This document shows, piece after piece, positions 27,018 to 36,048 of a stretch of 64,000 nt of DNA. A program made the translations under genes and the position numbers. The first letter of the stretch is position 1. Every line of letters begins with the position of its first letter. The DNA is from Mycolicibacterium holsaticum DSM 44478 = JCM 12374 (GTDB lineage Bacteria > Actinomycetota > Actinomycetes > Mycobacteriales > Mycobacteriaceae), in the NCBI RefSeq assembly GCF_019645835.1, contig NZ_CP080998.1, positions 3,720,001 through 3,784,000 on the forward strand, written 5' to 3'. The notes under the pieces were generated by a model. That model searched no databases. It worked only from the letters and a program-made list of their open reading frames with translations, and was not told the origin of the DNA.

Positions 27018-28025
27018 ATGTTTATCAGCGTCACCGGCGGAACCGGATACGTGGGCGCCCACTGCGTACGCACCCTGCTCGCCGACGGCCACCGGGTGCG
27101 CCTGCTGGTCGCCCCTCACGACGAAGGCGCACCGGTGCTTGCGCGGTTCGCCGAACTGCGTGAGCTCGAACTGCTCACCGGCGACGTCCGGGATCCGCGC
27201 ACGATCGACGCCTTGCTCGACGGCTGCGATGCGGTGCTGCACGGCGCCGGTGTGGTGGGCACGGACAGCCGTCGTAGCGCGTTGATGTGGGAGGTCAACG
27301 CCTACGCCACCGAAGCGGTGCTGACCCGCGCGGTCGACGCCGGCCTCGATCCGGTGGTGTCGATCAGCAGCTACAGCGCGCTGTTCCCCCCGCCCGACGG
27401 CATCATCGGTCCGGATACCCCGACCACGCCCGGGCGCAGCGACTACGCCCGCACCAAGGGCTACGCCGACCGTGTAGCACGACGACTGCAGGACCAGGGC
27501 GCACCTGTCGTGGTCACCTACCCCTCGAGCGTGGTCGGCCCGGCGTTTCACACCGCACCGGGTGTCACCGAGCGCGGGTGGGCACCGATCACCCGGTTCG
27601 GCGTCGCGCCCAAGTTGCGCGGGGGCATGCAGATGATCGATGTTCGCGACGTCGCCGACGTGCACGCGGCGATCATGGCGCCCGGCCGCGGACCTCGGCG
27701 CTATGTCTGCGGCGGGATCCTCGTCCCGTTCAACGACATGATCACTGCGCTCGAGCAGGGCGCCGGTCGGCGGATCACCCGTATACCGTTGAGCGGCGGG
27801 ATGTTTCGCGCAGGAAGCCGGATCGCCGAGGCGATGTCGGGGATCGTTCCGATGGGTGACGGCTTGAGCTACGAAGCCGCGCTGCTGCTCACCGCCGCGA
27901 CGCCGACCGACGACTCGGCCACGATCCGCGATTTCGGTCTGACGTGGCGTTCACCCGTCGAGGCGATGATCGCGTCGTTCGGCCGACACCGCGTCGGTGA
28001 GGATGCCCGCAATACGGGCGTGTAG
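27018..28025 (+). CDS. NAD-dependent epimerase/dehydratase (extended SDR)
   Basis: A 335-residue extended short-chain dehydrogenase. The NAD(P) loop TGGTGYVGAH is at residues 6-15, the catalytic YxxxK is YARTKGYADRVARRL (about 140) with an upstream Ser (SISSYSALF), and GVAPKLRGGMQMIDVRDVAD is a late landmark. It resembles mycobacterial dihydroflavonol-reductase-like proteins; substrate unknown. Its 3' end overlaps the convergent TetR gene by 75 bp. Confidence 0.85.
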   Translation: MFISVTGGTGYVGAHCVRTLLADGHRVRLLVAPHDEGAPVLARFAELRELELLTGDVRDPRTIDALLDGCDAVLHGAGVVGTDSRRSALMWEVNAYATEAVLTRAVDAGLDPVVSISSYSALFPPPDGIIGPDTPTTPGRSDYARTKGYADRVARRLQDQGAPVVVTYPSSVVGPAFHTAPGVTERGWAPITRFGVAPKLRGGMQMIDVRDVADVHAAIMAPGRGPRRYVCGGILVPFNDMITALEQGAGRRITRIPLSGGMFRAGSRIAEAMSGIVPMGDGLSYEAALLLTAATPTDDSATIRDFGLTWRSPVEAMIASFGRHRVGEDARNTGV

Positions 28026-28529
28026 TTCGTCGGTGTCGTCCTCGACGGCGACGGTGGTGAGGAAAAGGGCCGCGCCGGCGGCCATCGCCATCACCGCACG
28101 AGCGTCGCGTTCGTCCTGACGGTCGCCGTCGGTGAACAGGGCGACGGCCGGTCCGCTGAAGTTCTCCCACAACTGCCTGCGCAAGTCCTCGTTCTGCGAC
28201 ATCGCGAGCAACAGGCCGGGCGCCGCGGCCCTCACCTCGGGCCGGGCGAACAGCTCACGGCTGCCGCGTACCACCCAGTCGACCCAGCCCAGCCGGTCGG
28301 TTCCTGCGAAGGGCGCCAAGTCCGGCGTCGCCCCCAGGATCGCGTGCAACACCAGTTCAGCCTTCGACGACCAGCGGCGGTCCAGGCTGGATCGGCTGAC
28401 CCCGGTGCGTGCGGCGATCTGGCGCAGGCTCAGGTCGTCCCATCCGCTTTCCACCAGCAGGTCGCGGGTGACGGCGAAGACCCGCTGCTCGATCGACGCG
28501 TCGCGCGGACGTCCTGCTGGCCTCGTCAC
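27951..28529 (-). CDS. TetR-family regulator
   Basis: A 192-residue TetR protein: VTRPAGRPRDASIEQRVFAV at the start and HTH at about 30-55 (LSLRQIAARTGVSRSSLDRR followed by WSSKAEL). GTG 28529 is chosen; a start at 28556 is also open. The last 75 bp are antisense to the epimerase gene, long enough that convergent transcription may interfere. It may regulate the epimerase, but no operator is evident. Confidence 0.8.
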   Translation of the reverse strand: MTRPAGRPRDASIEQRVFAVTRDLLVESGWDDLSLRQIAARTGVSRSSLDRRWSSKAELVLHAILGATPDLAPFAGTDRLGWVDWVVRGSRELFARPEVRAAAPGLLLAMSQNEDLRRQLWENFSGPAVALFTDGDRQDERDARAVMAMAAGAALFLTTVAVEDDTDELHARIAGILTDAVSAERRDHRLDG

Positions 28530-28664
28530 GTCAGCAATTGAACCCCACCAGCACAAACCGCCGCCGACGCGCCGTCCGACATTCGCAAATAGGCTTTTGG
28601 CCGGGTCCTGGACTCACTAGCATGGCAATCGCGACTCCTCGCACCCTTGTCTAAGGAGGTCCTT

Positions 28665-30416
28665 TTGACCGCCGAAGCGCCCGCAGTTGGACAACTCGAG
28701 GCCCGACGCCCGTTTCCGGCGCGGATGGGGCCCAGAGGCAACCTGATCTACAAGCTGATCACGACCACCGACCACAAGCTGATCGGCATCATGTATGTCG
28801 TCACCTGCTTCGCCTTCTTCTTCATCGGCGGGCTGATGGCGCTGCTGATGCGCGCTGAGCTCACGGCCACTGGTCTGCAGTTCCTGTCCAACGAGCAGTA
28901 CAACCAGTTGTTCACCATGCACGGCACGGTGATGCTGCTGTTCTATGCGACCCCGGTCGTGTTCGGCTTCGCCAACCTGGTGCTGCCGCTGCAGATCGGC
29001 GCGCCCGACGTGGCGTTCCCGCGGCTCAACGCCTTCTCGTTCTGGCTGTTCCTGTTCGGCGGGATGATCACGCTTTCGGGGTTCATCACCCCCGGCGGTG
29101 CCGCCGACTTCGGCTGGACCGGCTATGCGCCCTTGAGCGACGCCATCCACTCGCCGGGCGCCGGCGGTGACCTGTGGATCCTGGGCCTCGCGGTGGCCGG
29201 TCTGGGCACCATCCTGGGCGGGGTCAACATGATCACCACGGTGGTGTGCATGCGCGCCCCGGGCATGACCATGTTCCGGATGCCGATCTTTACCTGGAAC
29301 ATCATGGTCACGTCGATCCTGGTGCTGCTGGTGTTCCCGATTCTGACCGCTGCGCTGTTCGGCCTGGCCGCCGATCGCCAACTCGGCGCGCACATCTATG
29401 ACCCCGCCAACGGGGGTGTGCTGCTCTGGCAGCACCTGTTCTGGTATTTCGGCCACCCCGAGGTGTACATCGTGGCGTTGCCGTTCTTCGGCATCGTCAC
29501 CGAGATCGTGCCGGTCTTCAGCCGCAAACCGGTGTTCGCGTACACCACCTTCGTGTACGCGACGATCGGTATCGCCGCACTGTCGATGGTGGTGTGGGCG
29601 CACCACATGTTCGCGACGGGTGCCGTACTTCTACCTTTCTTTGCGTTCACCACGTATCTCATCGCGGTCCCGACCGGCATCAAGTTCGTCAACTGGATCG
29701 GCACGATGTGGCGCGGCCAGTTGACGTTTGAGACGCCGATGCTGTTCTCGATCGGCTTCCTGCTGACCTTCGTGCTCGGCGGTGTCACGGGCGTGATCCT
29801 GGCCAGCCCGCCGATGGACTTCCATGTTCACGACTCGTATTTCGTGGTGGCGCACTTCCACTACGTGCTGTTCGGCACCATCGTGTTCGCCACCTACGCC
29901 GGCATCTACTTCTGGTTCCCCAAGATGACCGGACGAATGCTCGACGAACGACTTGGCAAGCTGCACTTCTGGTTGACGTTCATCGGCTTCCACACCACGT
30001 TCCTGGTGCAGCACTGGCTCGGCGACGAGGGCATGCCGCGCCGCTACGCCGACTACCTGCCCACCGACGGGTTCACCACGCTCAACGTGGTGTCGTCGAT
30101 CGGCGCGTTCATCCTGGGTGTGTCGGTAATTCCGTTCACCTGGAACGTGTTCAAGAGCTGGCGCTACGGCGAACCGGTGCTCGTGGACGATCCGTGGGGC
30201 TACGGCAACTCGCTGGAGTGGGCCACCTCCTGCCCGCCCCCGCGGCACAACTTCACCGAGCTGCCCCGGATCCGTTCGGAACGCCCGGCGTTCGAGCTGC
30301 ACTACCCGCACATGGTCGCCCGGATGCGCGCCGAATCGCACGTCGGCAGACATGCCACCGCCGACGATTCGGCGGGCGGCTCCAGCGCGCACGCTGAAGC
30401 CGACCGCAGCAGCTGA
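28665..30416 (+). CDS. ctaD: Cytochrome c oxidase subunit I (aa3 type)
   Basis: A 583-residue, 12-helix subunit of the aa3 terminal oxidase in the plasma membrane, carrying heme a, heme a3 and CuB. Key motifs are MHGTVMLLF (heme a His), [10 protein letters not shown] (CuB His and crosslinked Tyr), VVWAHHMF (CuB His pair), TGIKFVNW and [10 protein letters not shown] (heme a3 and a His). TTG 28665 with AAGGAGG just upstream gives MTAEAP, the N-terminus of mycobacterial CtaD; a TTG at 28647 is also open but lies before the ribosome site. In mycobacteria it works in the bcc-aa3 supercomplex. Confidence 0.97.
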   Translation: MTAEAPAVGQLEARRPFPARMGPRGNLIYKLITTTDHKLIGIMYVVTCFAFFFIGGLMALLMRAELTATGLQFLSNEQYNQLFTMHGTVMLLFYATPVVFGFANLVLPLQIGAPDVAFPRLNAFSFWLFLFGGMITLSGFITPGGAADFGWTGYAPLSDAIHSPGAGGDLWILGLAVAGLGTILGGVNMITTVVCMRAPGMTMFRMPIFTWNIMVTSILVLLVFPILTAALFGLAADRQLGAHIYDPANGGVLLWQHLFWYFGHPEVYIVALPFFGIVTEIVPVFSRKPVFAYTTFVYATIGIAALSMVVWAHHMFATGAVLLPFFAFTTYLIAVPTGIKFVNWIGTMWRGQLTFETPMLFSIGFLLTFVLGGVTGVILASPPMDFHVHDSYFVVAHFHYVLFGTIVFATYAGIYFWFPKMTGRMLDERLGKLHFWLTFIGFHTTFLVQHWLGDEGMPRRYADYLPTDGFTTLNVVSSIGAFILGVSVIPFTWNVFKSWRYGEPVLVDDPWGYGNSLEWATSCPPPRHNFTELPRIRSERPAFELHYPHMVARMRAESHVGRHATADDSAGGSSAHAEADRSS

Positions 30417-30425
30417 CCGTCTCGG

Positions 30426-30908
30426 CTACGTCGCGTCGGCCGTCAGTTCCGTCGCGGCGTGCATGCCGTACGGCACCGCCTTGAGCAACGTGACGGTGGC
30501 GGTGGCTCCGCTGGGCAGGGTGTAGGTCCGCTGCTCACCCGGGCGTGCACCGATGATGGCCGAACCCAGCGGCGATTGCACCGAGTAGACCTCGATTTCG
30601 GCGTGCTCGGCGCCGCGCACACCGAGCAGGAAGGTCTCGGTGTCCTCGTCATCGTCGAAACGCACCGTCACGACCATCCCGGGTTCTGCGATCCCGTCGT
30701 TGGGCGGATCCTCACCGACCACGGCGTTGACCAGCAAGTCATGGATCTGCTGGATCCGCGCGCGGCGCGCGCGCTGGACCGCGGCGGTGTTCTCGTCGCT
30801 ACCCTCCTCGTCGGCGACTTCGTCGCACAGCTCCTGCAGGGTCGCCAACTCCTCCTGAAGCCGTTCGTGTGCCTTAGGGGTGATCCAAACCGTTTGGGAA
30901 GATGTCAT
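30426..30908 (-). CDS. Gre-family transcription factor (Rv3788-like)
   Basis: A 160-residue protein with the two-part Gre layout: an N-terminal coiled coil (residues about 10-75, AHERLQEELATLQELCDEVA...) with an acidic tip DEEGSDENTAA, and a C-terminal FKBP-like domain (YSVQSPLGSAIIGARPGEQR). Gre factors insert the coil into the RNA polymerase secondary channel; Rv3788 of M. tuberculosis is a homologue reported to inhibit rather than rescue transcription. Whether cleavage is stimulated depends on the tip acids, which are partly conserved here. ATG 30908 has GAAAGGA upstream. It converges with ctaD. Confidence 0.85.
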   Translation of the reverse strand: MTSSQTVWITPKAHERLQEELATLQELCDEVADEEGSDENTAAVQRARRARIQQIHDLLVNAVVGEDPPNDGIAEPGMVVTVRFDDDEDTETFLLGVRGAEHAEIEVYSVQSPLGSAIIGARPGEQRTYTLPSGATATVTLLKAVPYGMHAATELTADAT

Positions 30909-31031
30909 TTTCGTCCTTTCAACAGTGGTAGAGATTGATGGGTTGTCGTCAAGGTCGGAGTCGGCGCTGTCCGCCGGTTCCGTGACGACATGACCGTCCG
31001 TGATGGACGAAGGTCGTCGGATTGCGCCCGG

Positions 31032-32294
31032 CTACCTGCCGGTTCGACGCAGCGGATCGAACTCGCGTAGGGCTTCGGGTTGCTTGCCGGTCGTGATGTG
31101 TTCGGCGAGCAGTCGGCCGGTTACCGGGCCGTGCGCCAGACCCCACATCCCGTGGCCACCCGCAACGTACACGCCGCGCGACACCTCACCGATCAGCGGT
31201 CTGCCGTCGGGAGTCACCGGACGCGGCCCGACCCAGACGTCGCTGCGTTCGGCCCAGCGCACACCCTCCAGCAAAGGGCTCGCCGAGGCGACGATCGCAT
31301 CGACTCGCTCGTCGACCACCGCGTCCTGTGGATCACGGAACTCCATCGTGCCCGAGACGCGCAGCGCGCCCTGGTAGGGCGTGCATGCCACCCGCGCATC
31401 CGGCAGGTAGATCGGCCCGACCAGCGGCCGGTCGACAGGCACGGTGAACGAGTAGCCACGGCCGGCCTGGACGGGCACGCGCAACCGCCTCACGAGCCGC
31501 GACATCCAGGCGCCCGTGGCGCTCACCGCCGCATCGGCAGTGAGCACGTCGCCGCCGGCTGTGGCCACCTTGACGCCGCCCGCCGAACTGTCAACGTCGA
31601 CAACATCATTCGTGTGTATCGCGGCGCCCCGCTCCACGACGGCGCGACCGAGTGCGTGGACAAACCTGCCCGGGTCGACGAAACGCTGATGGTTGATGCT
31701 CAGCCCGGCAGTGATCACCGGGGATACCAGCGGCACCTGCTCGCGCAGCGCCTCCCCCGACAGGCCGGTGACGTTTAGTTCCTGCCCGGCCTTTTCAAGC
31801 TCGCGCATTTCCGCGAGCATGTGTTCTGCGGCGTCAGTGCTGCGGAACACCGCGGTGATCGGCGCATCGGTCACCGGGGCGTCGACCCCGTTGGCCACCA
31901 GCACGTCGAACGCCTCGATGGCCTCCTCGTTGAGGGGGACGTTCGCGCGCACCGCGCGCCGCCAGGTCGATCTGCGACAGCTTGCGGCGAACTGTAACAA
32001 GAATGCCGCGAGTTCACGGTCGGCCTTCAGCGGGATGTGCAGCGGGGCCGCCTTGTCCAGCAGCGACCGCAGTCCATAGCGCAGCACCGACGGCGAGTTC
32101 AGCGGCAGCGTCAACGCGGGAGCGACCCATCCGGCGTTGCCCCAGGAGGCACCCGCGGCGACACCGCTGCGGTCCACGACGGTGACCTCGACACCACGCT
32201 CCTGGAGGAACCACGCAGTCGACAGCCCGACGATGCCCGCACCGACGACGATCGCCGACCGGGGCCCGCCGTCAAACCGGTCGACGCCGCCCAT
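31032..32294 (-). CDS. FAD-dependent D-amino-acid dehydrogenase (DadA-like)
   Basis: A 420-residue DAO-family flavoenzyme: FAD loop IVVGAGIVGLSTAWFLQERG (residues 15-34), GASWGNAGWVAPALTLPLNS as in DadA, and the late dinucleotide segment GRPLIGEVSRGVYVAGGHGM. It would oxidise a D-amino acid to a 2-oxo acid plus ammonia, passing electrons to quinone. GGAGG lies 5 bp before ATG 32294 (ATG 32297 adjoins it). It follows PucR and the D-aminoacylase-like gene on the same strand, suggesting that D-amino acids released by the deacylase are its substrate. Confidence 0.88.
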   Translation of the reverse strand: MGGVDRFDGGPRSAIVVGAGIVGLSTAWFLQERGVEVTVVDRSGVAAGASWGNAGWVAPALTLPLNSPSVLRYGLRSLLDKAAPLHIPLKADRELAAFLLQFAASCRRSTWRRAVRANVPLNEEAIEAFDVLVANGVDAPVTDAPITAVFRSTDAAEHMLAEMRELEKAGQELNVTGLSGEALREQVPLVSPVITAGLSINHQRFVDPGRFVHALGRAVVERGAAIHTNDVVDVDSSAGGVKVATAGGDVLTADAAVSATGAWMSRLVRRLRVPVQAGRGYSFTVPVDRPLVGPIYLPDARVACTPYQGALRVSGTMEFRDPQDAVVDERVDAIVASASPLLEGVRWAERSDVWVGPRPVTPDGRPLIGEVSRGVYVAGGHGMWGLAHGPVTGRLLAEHITTGKQPEALREFDPLRRTGR

Positions 32295-32446
32295 CATTAC
32301 CTCCACTGCCGAGAAAACTCGCTCGCAGTTTCCATGGTCCCGTCGGCGGTGAGCAGGCCGTTGCCCGGAACGAACAACGCGGCGCTGACAGGTTGTGGTG
32401 ATCCGACAACGACTGCCTGTTCGCCTCACCAGGGCAGATCGCGTCC

Positions 32447-34021
32447 TTACTCGTCGCCGAGCCGGTCGGGGTCCGCGCTGAGCGGCAGGTTTCGCTGGTG
32501 CACGTCGGTGGCGGCGAGTTCGATCATCATCGCCAGCCGCTTGCCTGCGTCGTCGAGTTGCAGATCGGTGATCTCGCCCATCTTGCGCAGCCGGTATCGC
32601 ACGGTGTTCTCGTGCACCCCCAGTCGACGACCGGCTTCGACGGGATCACCAAGGCCCTCCAACCAGGCCCGCAACGTCGCCACATATCCGGTGGCGTGCG
32701 CCTCGTCGTGCCTGCGCAGTTCGGCGACGGGGCCGCGGTCGGGGGAACGTCCCGCGCTGGCCGCCGTGCGTAGCCGCTGCAGCAGGATCTCGTCCCACGA
32801 TTCGTCGTAGGCCGGCGGCGCCGAGTCGGCCGCGCAGGTCTGGTGCAGGGCCAGACACTCGTCGGCCTCTTGGCGCGCCGCGGGCAACTCGGCCAGTTGC
32901 GCGGGCTTGCTGATGCCCGCCGACAGCGTGACCCGTTCGGGCAACGCCGCACGCAGACCGGCGATCCAGCGCCGGGCGGTTTCGAGATCCTCGCCGGGCA
33001 GGATGGTGTAGACGGTGTTGCCCGCCAGTGCGCTGCGGCCCGGGCGGGACCAGCCGAACCCGGTGGTGGCGCGGTCGAACGCCAGCAGCAGCGCGGCGTC
33101 TCGATCGGCGCCGATCGTCGCCTGGATCGCGATCACCCGCAGCGGGCCCGGTGAGAGTCCCAGCCTGCTGACCGACGACGTGGTGTCGGCGCCGCCCTCG
33201 AGCAGCCGGATCACCAGTTCGGACTCGACCTGCCGTTCGAGGTCGGCGCTGGCTCGCGACCGCAGCAGATGCAAGGCCACCGTGCGGGCACCGTCGACCA
33301 GAGCCGCGCGTGCCTGACCTTTCAGCGGTGCCGGACAGGCGACCCAGACCGAACCGAGAAGTTCTCGCCCCGACCGCACCGCCACCACCATGCGGCCGGT
33401 CAAACCATGCTCTGGGTGCGCCCCGATGTACAACGGTTCGTCGGAGGCCGCCAGATGGGTGTAAACGCCGTGGGCCCTGAAGAATTCACTCAGCCCGTCC
33501 GGCGCTTGCCGGTCCATGATGGTCGCGGTCCGCGCGGGGTCGGCGTTCTGCTGCTTTCTGGAGTAGGCCAGTACCCGCGACAGCTGATCCTCGATGACCA
33601 CCGCGCCGCCGGTGGTCTCCGCGAGGCTGTCGGCCAGTGCGAACAGATCCGTTGGCCCGCGCCCTGATTCGGTTTCCCGGCCCTCCAACACCAGTCCATA
33701 GACCACCGCCGCCAACTCGCTCCAGGACACCGTCGGGTCGACCACCATGACCCCGACACCCTCGGCCATTCCCGAGAACGTGGCATCGTCGTCGCCACTG
33801 CGCAGCAGCACCACCACTGCCCTTGCCGAAACCGCCCACCGCACAGCTTCTTTCACCGAGCGCGCACCGATGGCCAGCAGCACATCCCCCACGACGGTGC
33901 GGCCGCCGGCGATCTCGTGCATCACCACGCTGCCCAACTCCGTGGACCGCGGCACCGGACAGAAGCGCAAGCGAACTCCGTAGCTGCCCAGCACATTCAC
34001 CAGCCGGTCTAGCGTGACCAC
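32447..34021 (-). CDS. PucR-family transcriptional regulator
   Basis: A 524-residue regulator: an N-terminal PucR sensing domain (about 1-125), a GAF-like or GGDEF-like middle (about 130-400), and a C-terminal HTH_30 (LEGLGDPVEAGRRLGVHENT followed by VRYRLRKMGEI). PucR proteins often control purine or amino-acid catabolism. GTG 34021 has GGAGAACGG upstream. It sits between the amidohydrolase and the oxidase, all on the minus strand, and probably activates them in response to the substrate (inference). Confidence 0.9.
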   Translation of the reverse strand: MVTLDRLVNVLGSYGVRLRFCPVPRSTELGSVVMHEIAGGRTVVGDVLLAIGARSVKEAVRWAVSARAVVVLLRSGDDDATFSGMAEGVGVMVVDPTVSWSELAAVVYGLVLEGRETESGRGPTDLFALADSLAETTGGAVVIEDQLSRVLAYSRKQQNADPARTATIMDRQAPDGLSEFFRAHGVYTHLAASDEPLYIGAHPEHGLTGRMVVAVRSGRELLGSVWVACPAPLKGQARAALVDGARTVALHLLRSRASADLERQVESELVIRLLEGGADTTSSVSRLGLSPGPLRVIAIQATIGADRDAALLLAFDRATTGFGWSRPGRSALAGNTVYTILPGEDLETARRWIAGLRAALPERVTLSAGISKPAQLAELPAARQEADECLALHQTCAADSAPPAYDESWDEILLQRLRTAASAGRSPDRGPVAELRRHDEAHATGYVATLRAWLEGLGDPVEAGRRLGVHENTVRYRLRKMGEITDLQLDDAGKRLAMMIELAATDVHQRNLPLSADPDRLGDE

Positions 34022-34193
34022 CCGTTCTCCTTACGCCCAGCCGGTCTAAAGAGAAACTATTGACGGCAGAGACCCTCCTGCGGTTCCAACGTCAACCCTA
34101 CTATCCGGTAGGCATGCGAAGGGCCACGTGCGCTGGCCCGCGCATCCGATTAGTCACCGGTTGCGCGGGCGCAGACCACCGAAACCGATGCGC

Positions 34194-35954
34194 TCAGCGC
34201 GCTCCGCGCACCAACCGGCCGGGCCGCGCACCGGTGTCGGCGCCGTCACGGCGGGTCACCATTCCGTTGACGATCGTGGCGCGATAGCCGGACGCACCCT
34301 GCACCAGCCGGTTACCTCCGGCGGGCAGGTCGTATGCCATCCGTGGCGCGTGCAGGGTCAAGGTGTTCATGTCGATCACGTTGATGTCGGCCTTCTTGCC
34401 GACGGTGATCGTGCCCCGGTCGGAGAGCCCGAACAGCTCAGCGGTGTCGCGGGCTTGCTTGCGGATGACGTATTCCAGGGGCAGTTGCTTGCCACGGTGC
34501 CGGTCGCGCGCCCAATGGGTCAGCAGGAACGTGGGATATGAGGCGTCACAGATCATGCTGCAGTGCGCACCCCCGTCGGACAGTCCCAGAACTCCTGCGG
34601 GGTGGGTGAGCATCTCCCGGATCGCGTCGTGGTTGCCGTCGGCGTAGTTGTACAGCGGCAGCAACAGCATTGCGCCCGCGTCGGATTCGAGCATCAGGTC
34701 ATACATCGTTTTCAGCGGGTCTTCGCCGCGGTCGCGGGCGATCGCCGCGACCGTGCGATCGGGCGTGGGTTCGTAGTCGGGCGGCTCCCCGAGCGCGTAG
34801 AGCCGGTCCACCGAATGCTGCGCGAACGCGAACATCCCGTCGAACAGCAGGTTCGGGTCGATGGGCAGGTCGTCCTCGGCGAGGATCGCCGCCTTGACGG
34901 CAGGTTCGGCGAGACGCGCGGCGAGCTCTTCGCGGGTGCATTCGGCCTTCAGCCGCCGATAGGTGGGCCGGTGGGTGAACGCGTGGTGGCCCGGAAAGCC
35001 CAACAGCATGCCGAACGGGCGCGCCGCGATCTGCGGGTACAGCCGGCTGCCCGCGTCGTGGGCGGCCGCGCTGATCTCGAGCTGTTCACGCCACAGGTTG
35101 GGGTCTGCGTCGACCTGAATCAGCGCGAAGCTCAAGGCGCAGTCGATTTCGGCACCCAGCCGGCGCATCCACTCCAGCTCCTTCTTGGGCGCGACGATGT
35201 CCTCGCCCGCCGCACCTTGCGGCGCGAGCTCGAACACCGCGGCACCGCCTGCGGCCATCGCACGCCCGAGCGCGAACAGTTCGTCTTCGGCAGCGAACGT
35301 ACCCGGCACCGGTTCGCCGTCCATGGCCCGGTGCGCAAGGGTGCGCGAGGACGAGAAGCCCAGCGCGCCCGCCTCCGCCGCCTCCTGCACGAGCCGGCTC
35401 ATCATCGCGATGTCCTCCGGCGTCGCAGGTTCGTTACGCGCGCCGCGCTCCCCCATCGCATACGCGCGGACGGTTCCGTGCGCGATCTGGCTGCCGACGT
35501 CCACCGCCAGCTCACGTTTGCCGATCACATCGAGGTACTCCGCGTAACTCTCCCAGCCCCAGCTGATGCCTTCGGACAGCGCGGCACCCGGAATGTCTTC
35601 GACGCCCTCCATCAACTCGATGAGCCATTCCTCGCGGCCGGGCCGCACCGGTGCGAAACCGACGCCGCAGTTGCCCATGACGACGGTGGTCACGCCGTGG
35701 TTACTGGACGGCTCGAGCAGGTCGTCCCAGCTGACCTGGCCGTCGTAGTGGGTGTGGATGTCGACGAACCCGGGCGCCACGATGTTTCCGGTGGCATCCA
35801 ACGTTTCCCGCGCTTCGCCCTCCAGCGCAGGATCGTGCGGCCCGCGGCGGCGCACTTCGACGATCTTGCCGTCCTTGACGGCGACGTCGGCCTGGAACCG
35901 GTCGGCGCCCGTTCCGTCAACGACCGTTCCGCCAGTGATTTTGAGATCGAACAC
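34194..35954 (-). CDS. N-acyl-D-amino-acid deacylase-like amidohydrolase
   Basis: A 586-residue metal-dependent amidohydrolase of the D-aminoacylase group. [20 protein letters not shown] supplies the HxH metal ligands, [20 protein letters not shown] carries the Cys typical of D-aminoacylase, and [15 protein letters not shown] holds the catalytic Asp. It would hydrolyse N-acyl-D-amino acids to free D-amino acids, feeding the DadA-like enzyme. GTG 35954 has GAGGAG upstream. Related proteins include dihydropyrimidinase-like enzymes, so the exact substrate is uncertain. Divergent from the Rieske-TetR-SDR operon. Confidence 0.85.
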   Translation of the reverse strand: MFDLKITGGTVVDGTGADRFQADVAVKDGKIVEVRRRGPHDPALEGEARETLDATGNIVAPGFVDIHTHYDGQVSWDDLLEPSSNHGVTTVVMGNCGVGFAPVRPGREEWLIELMEGVEDIPGAALSEGISWGWESYAEYLDVIGKRELAVDVGSQIAHGTVRAYAMGERGARNEPATPEDIAMMSRLVQEAAEAGALGFSSSRTLAHRAMDGEPVPGTFAAEDELFALGRAMAAGGAAVFELAPQGAAGEDIVAPKKELEWMRRLGAEIDCALSFALIQVDADPNLWREQLEISAAAHDAGSRLYPQIAARPFGMLLGFPGHHAFTHRPTYRRLKAECTREELAARLAEPAVKAAILAEDDLPIDPNLLFDGMFAFAQHSVDRLYALGEPPDYEPTPDRTVAAIARDRGEDPLKTMYDLMLESDAGAMLLLPLYNYADGNHDAIREMLTHPAGVLGLSDGGAHCSMICDASYPTFLLTHWARDRHRGKQLPLEYVIRKQARDTAELFGLSDRGTITVGKKADINVIDMNTLTLHAPRMAYDLPAGGNRLVQGASGYRATIVNGMVTRRDGADTGARPGRLVRGAR

Positions 35955-35995
35955 GATTCACTCCTCGAGTCCCCTACCGGCCGCTACAGTGGCAA

Positions 35996-36010
35996 TGTAA
36001 CACCGTTACA
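35996..36010 (+). promoter_or_regulatory. Palindromic operator before the Rieske-TetR-SDR operon
   Basis: TGTAAC-ACC-GTTACA: perfect 6-bp arms with a 3-bp spacer, in the 94-bp region between the amidohydrolase and the Rieske gene, 38 bp before ATG 36049. It has the form of a TetR operator and likely binds the TetR encoded at 37401-38042. Confidence 0.75.
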
Positions 36011-36048
36011 GGCCGATGTCGTCGACTTCAGACAGGCAGGACGCTTCG

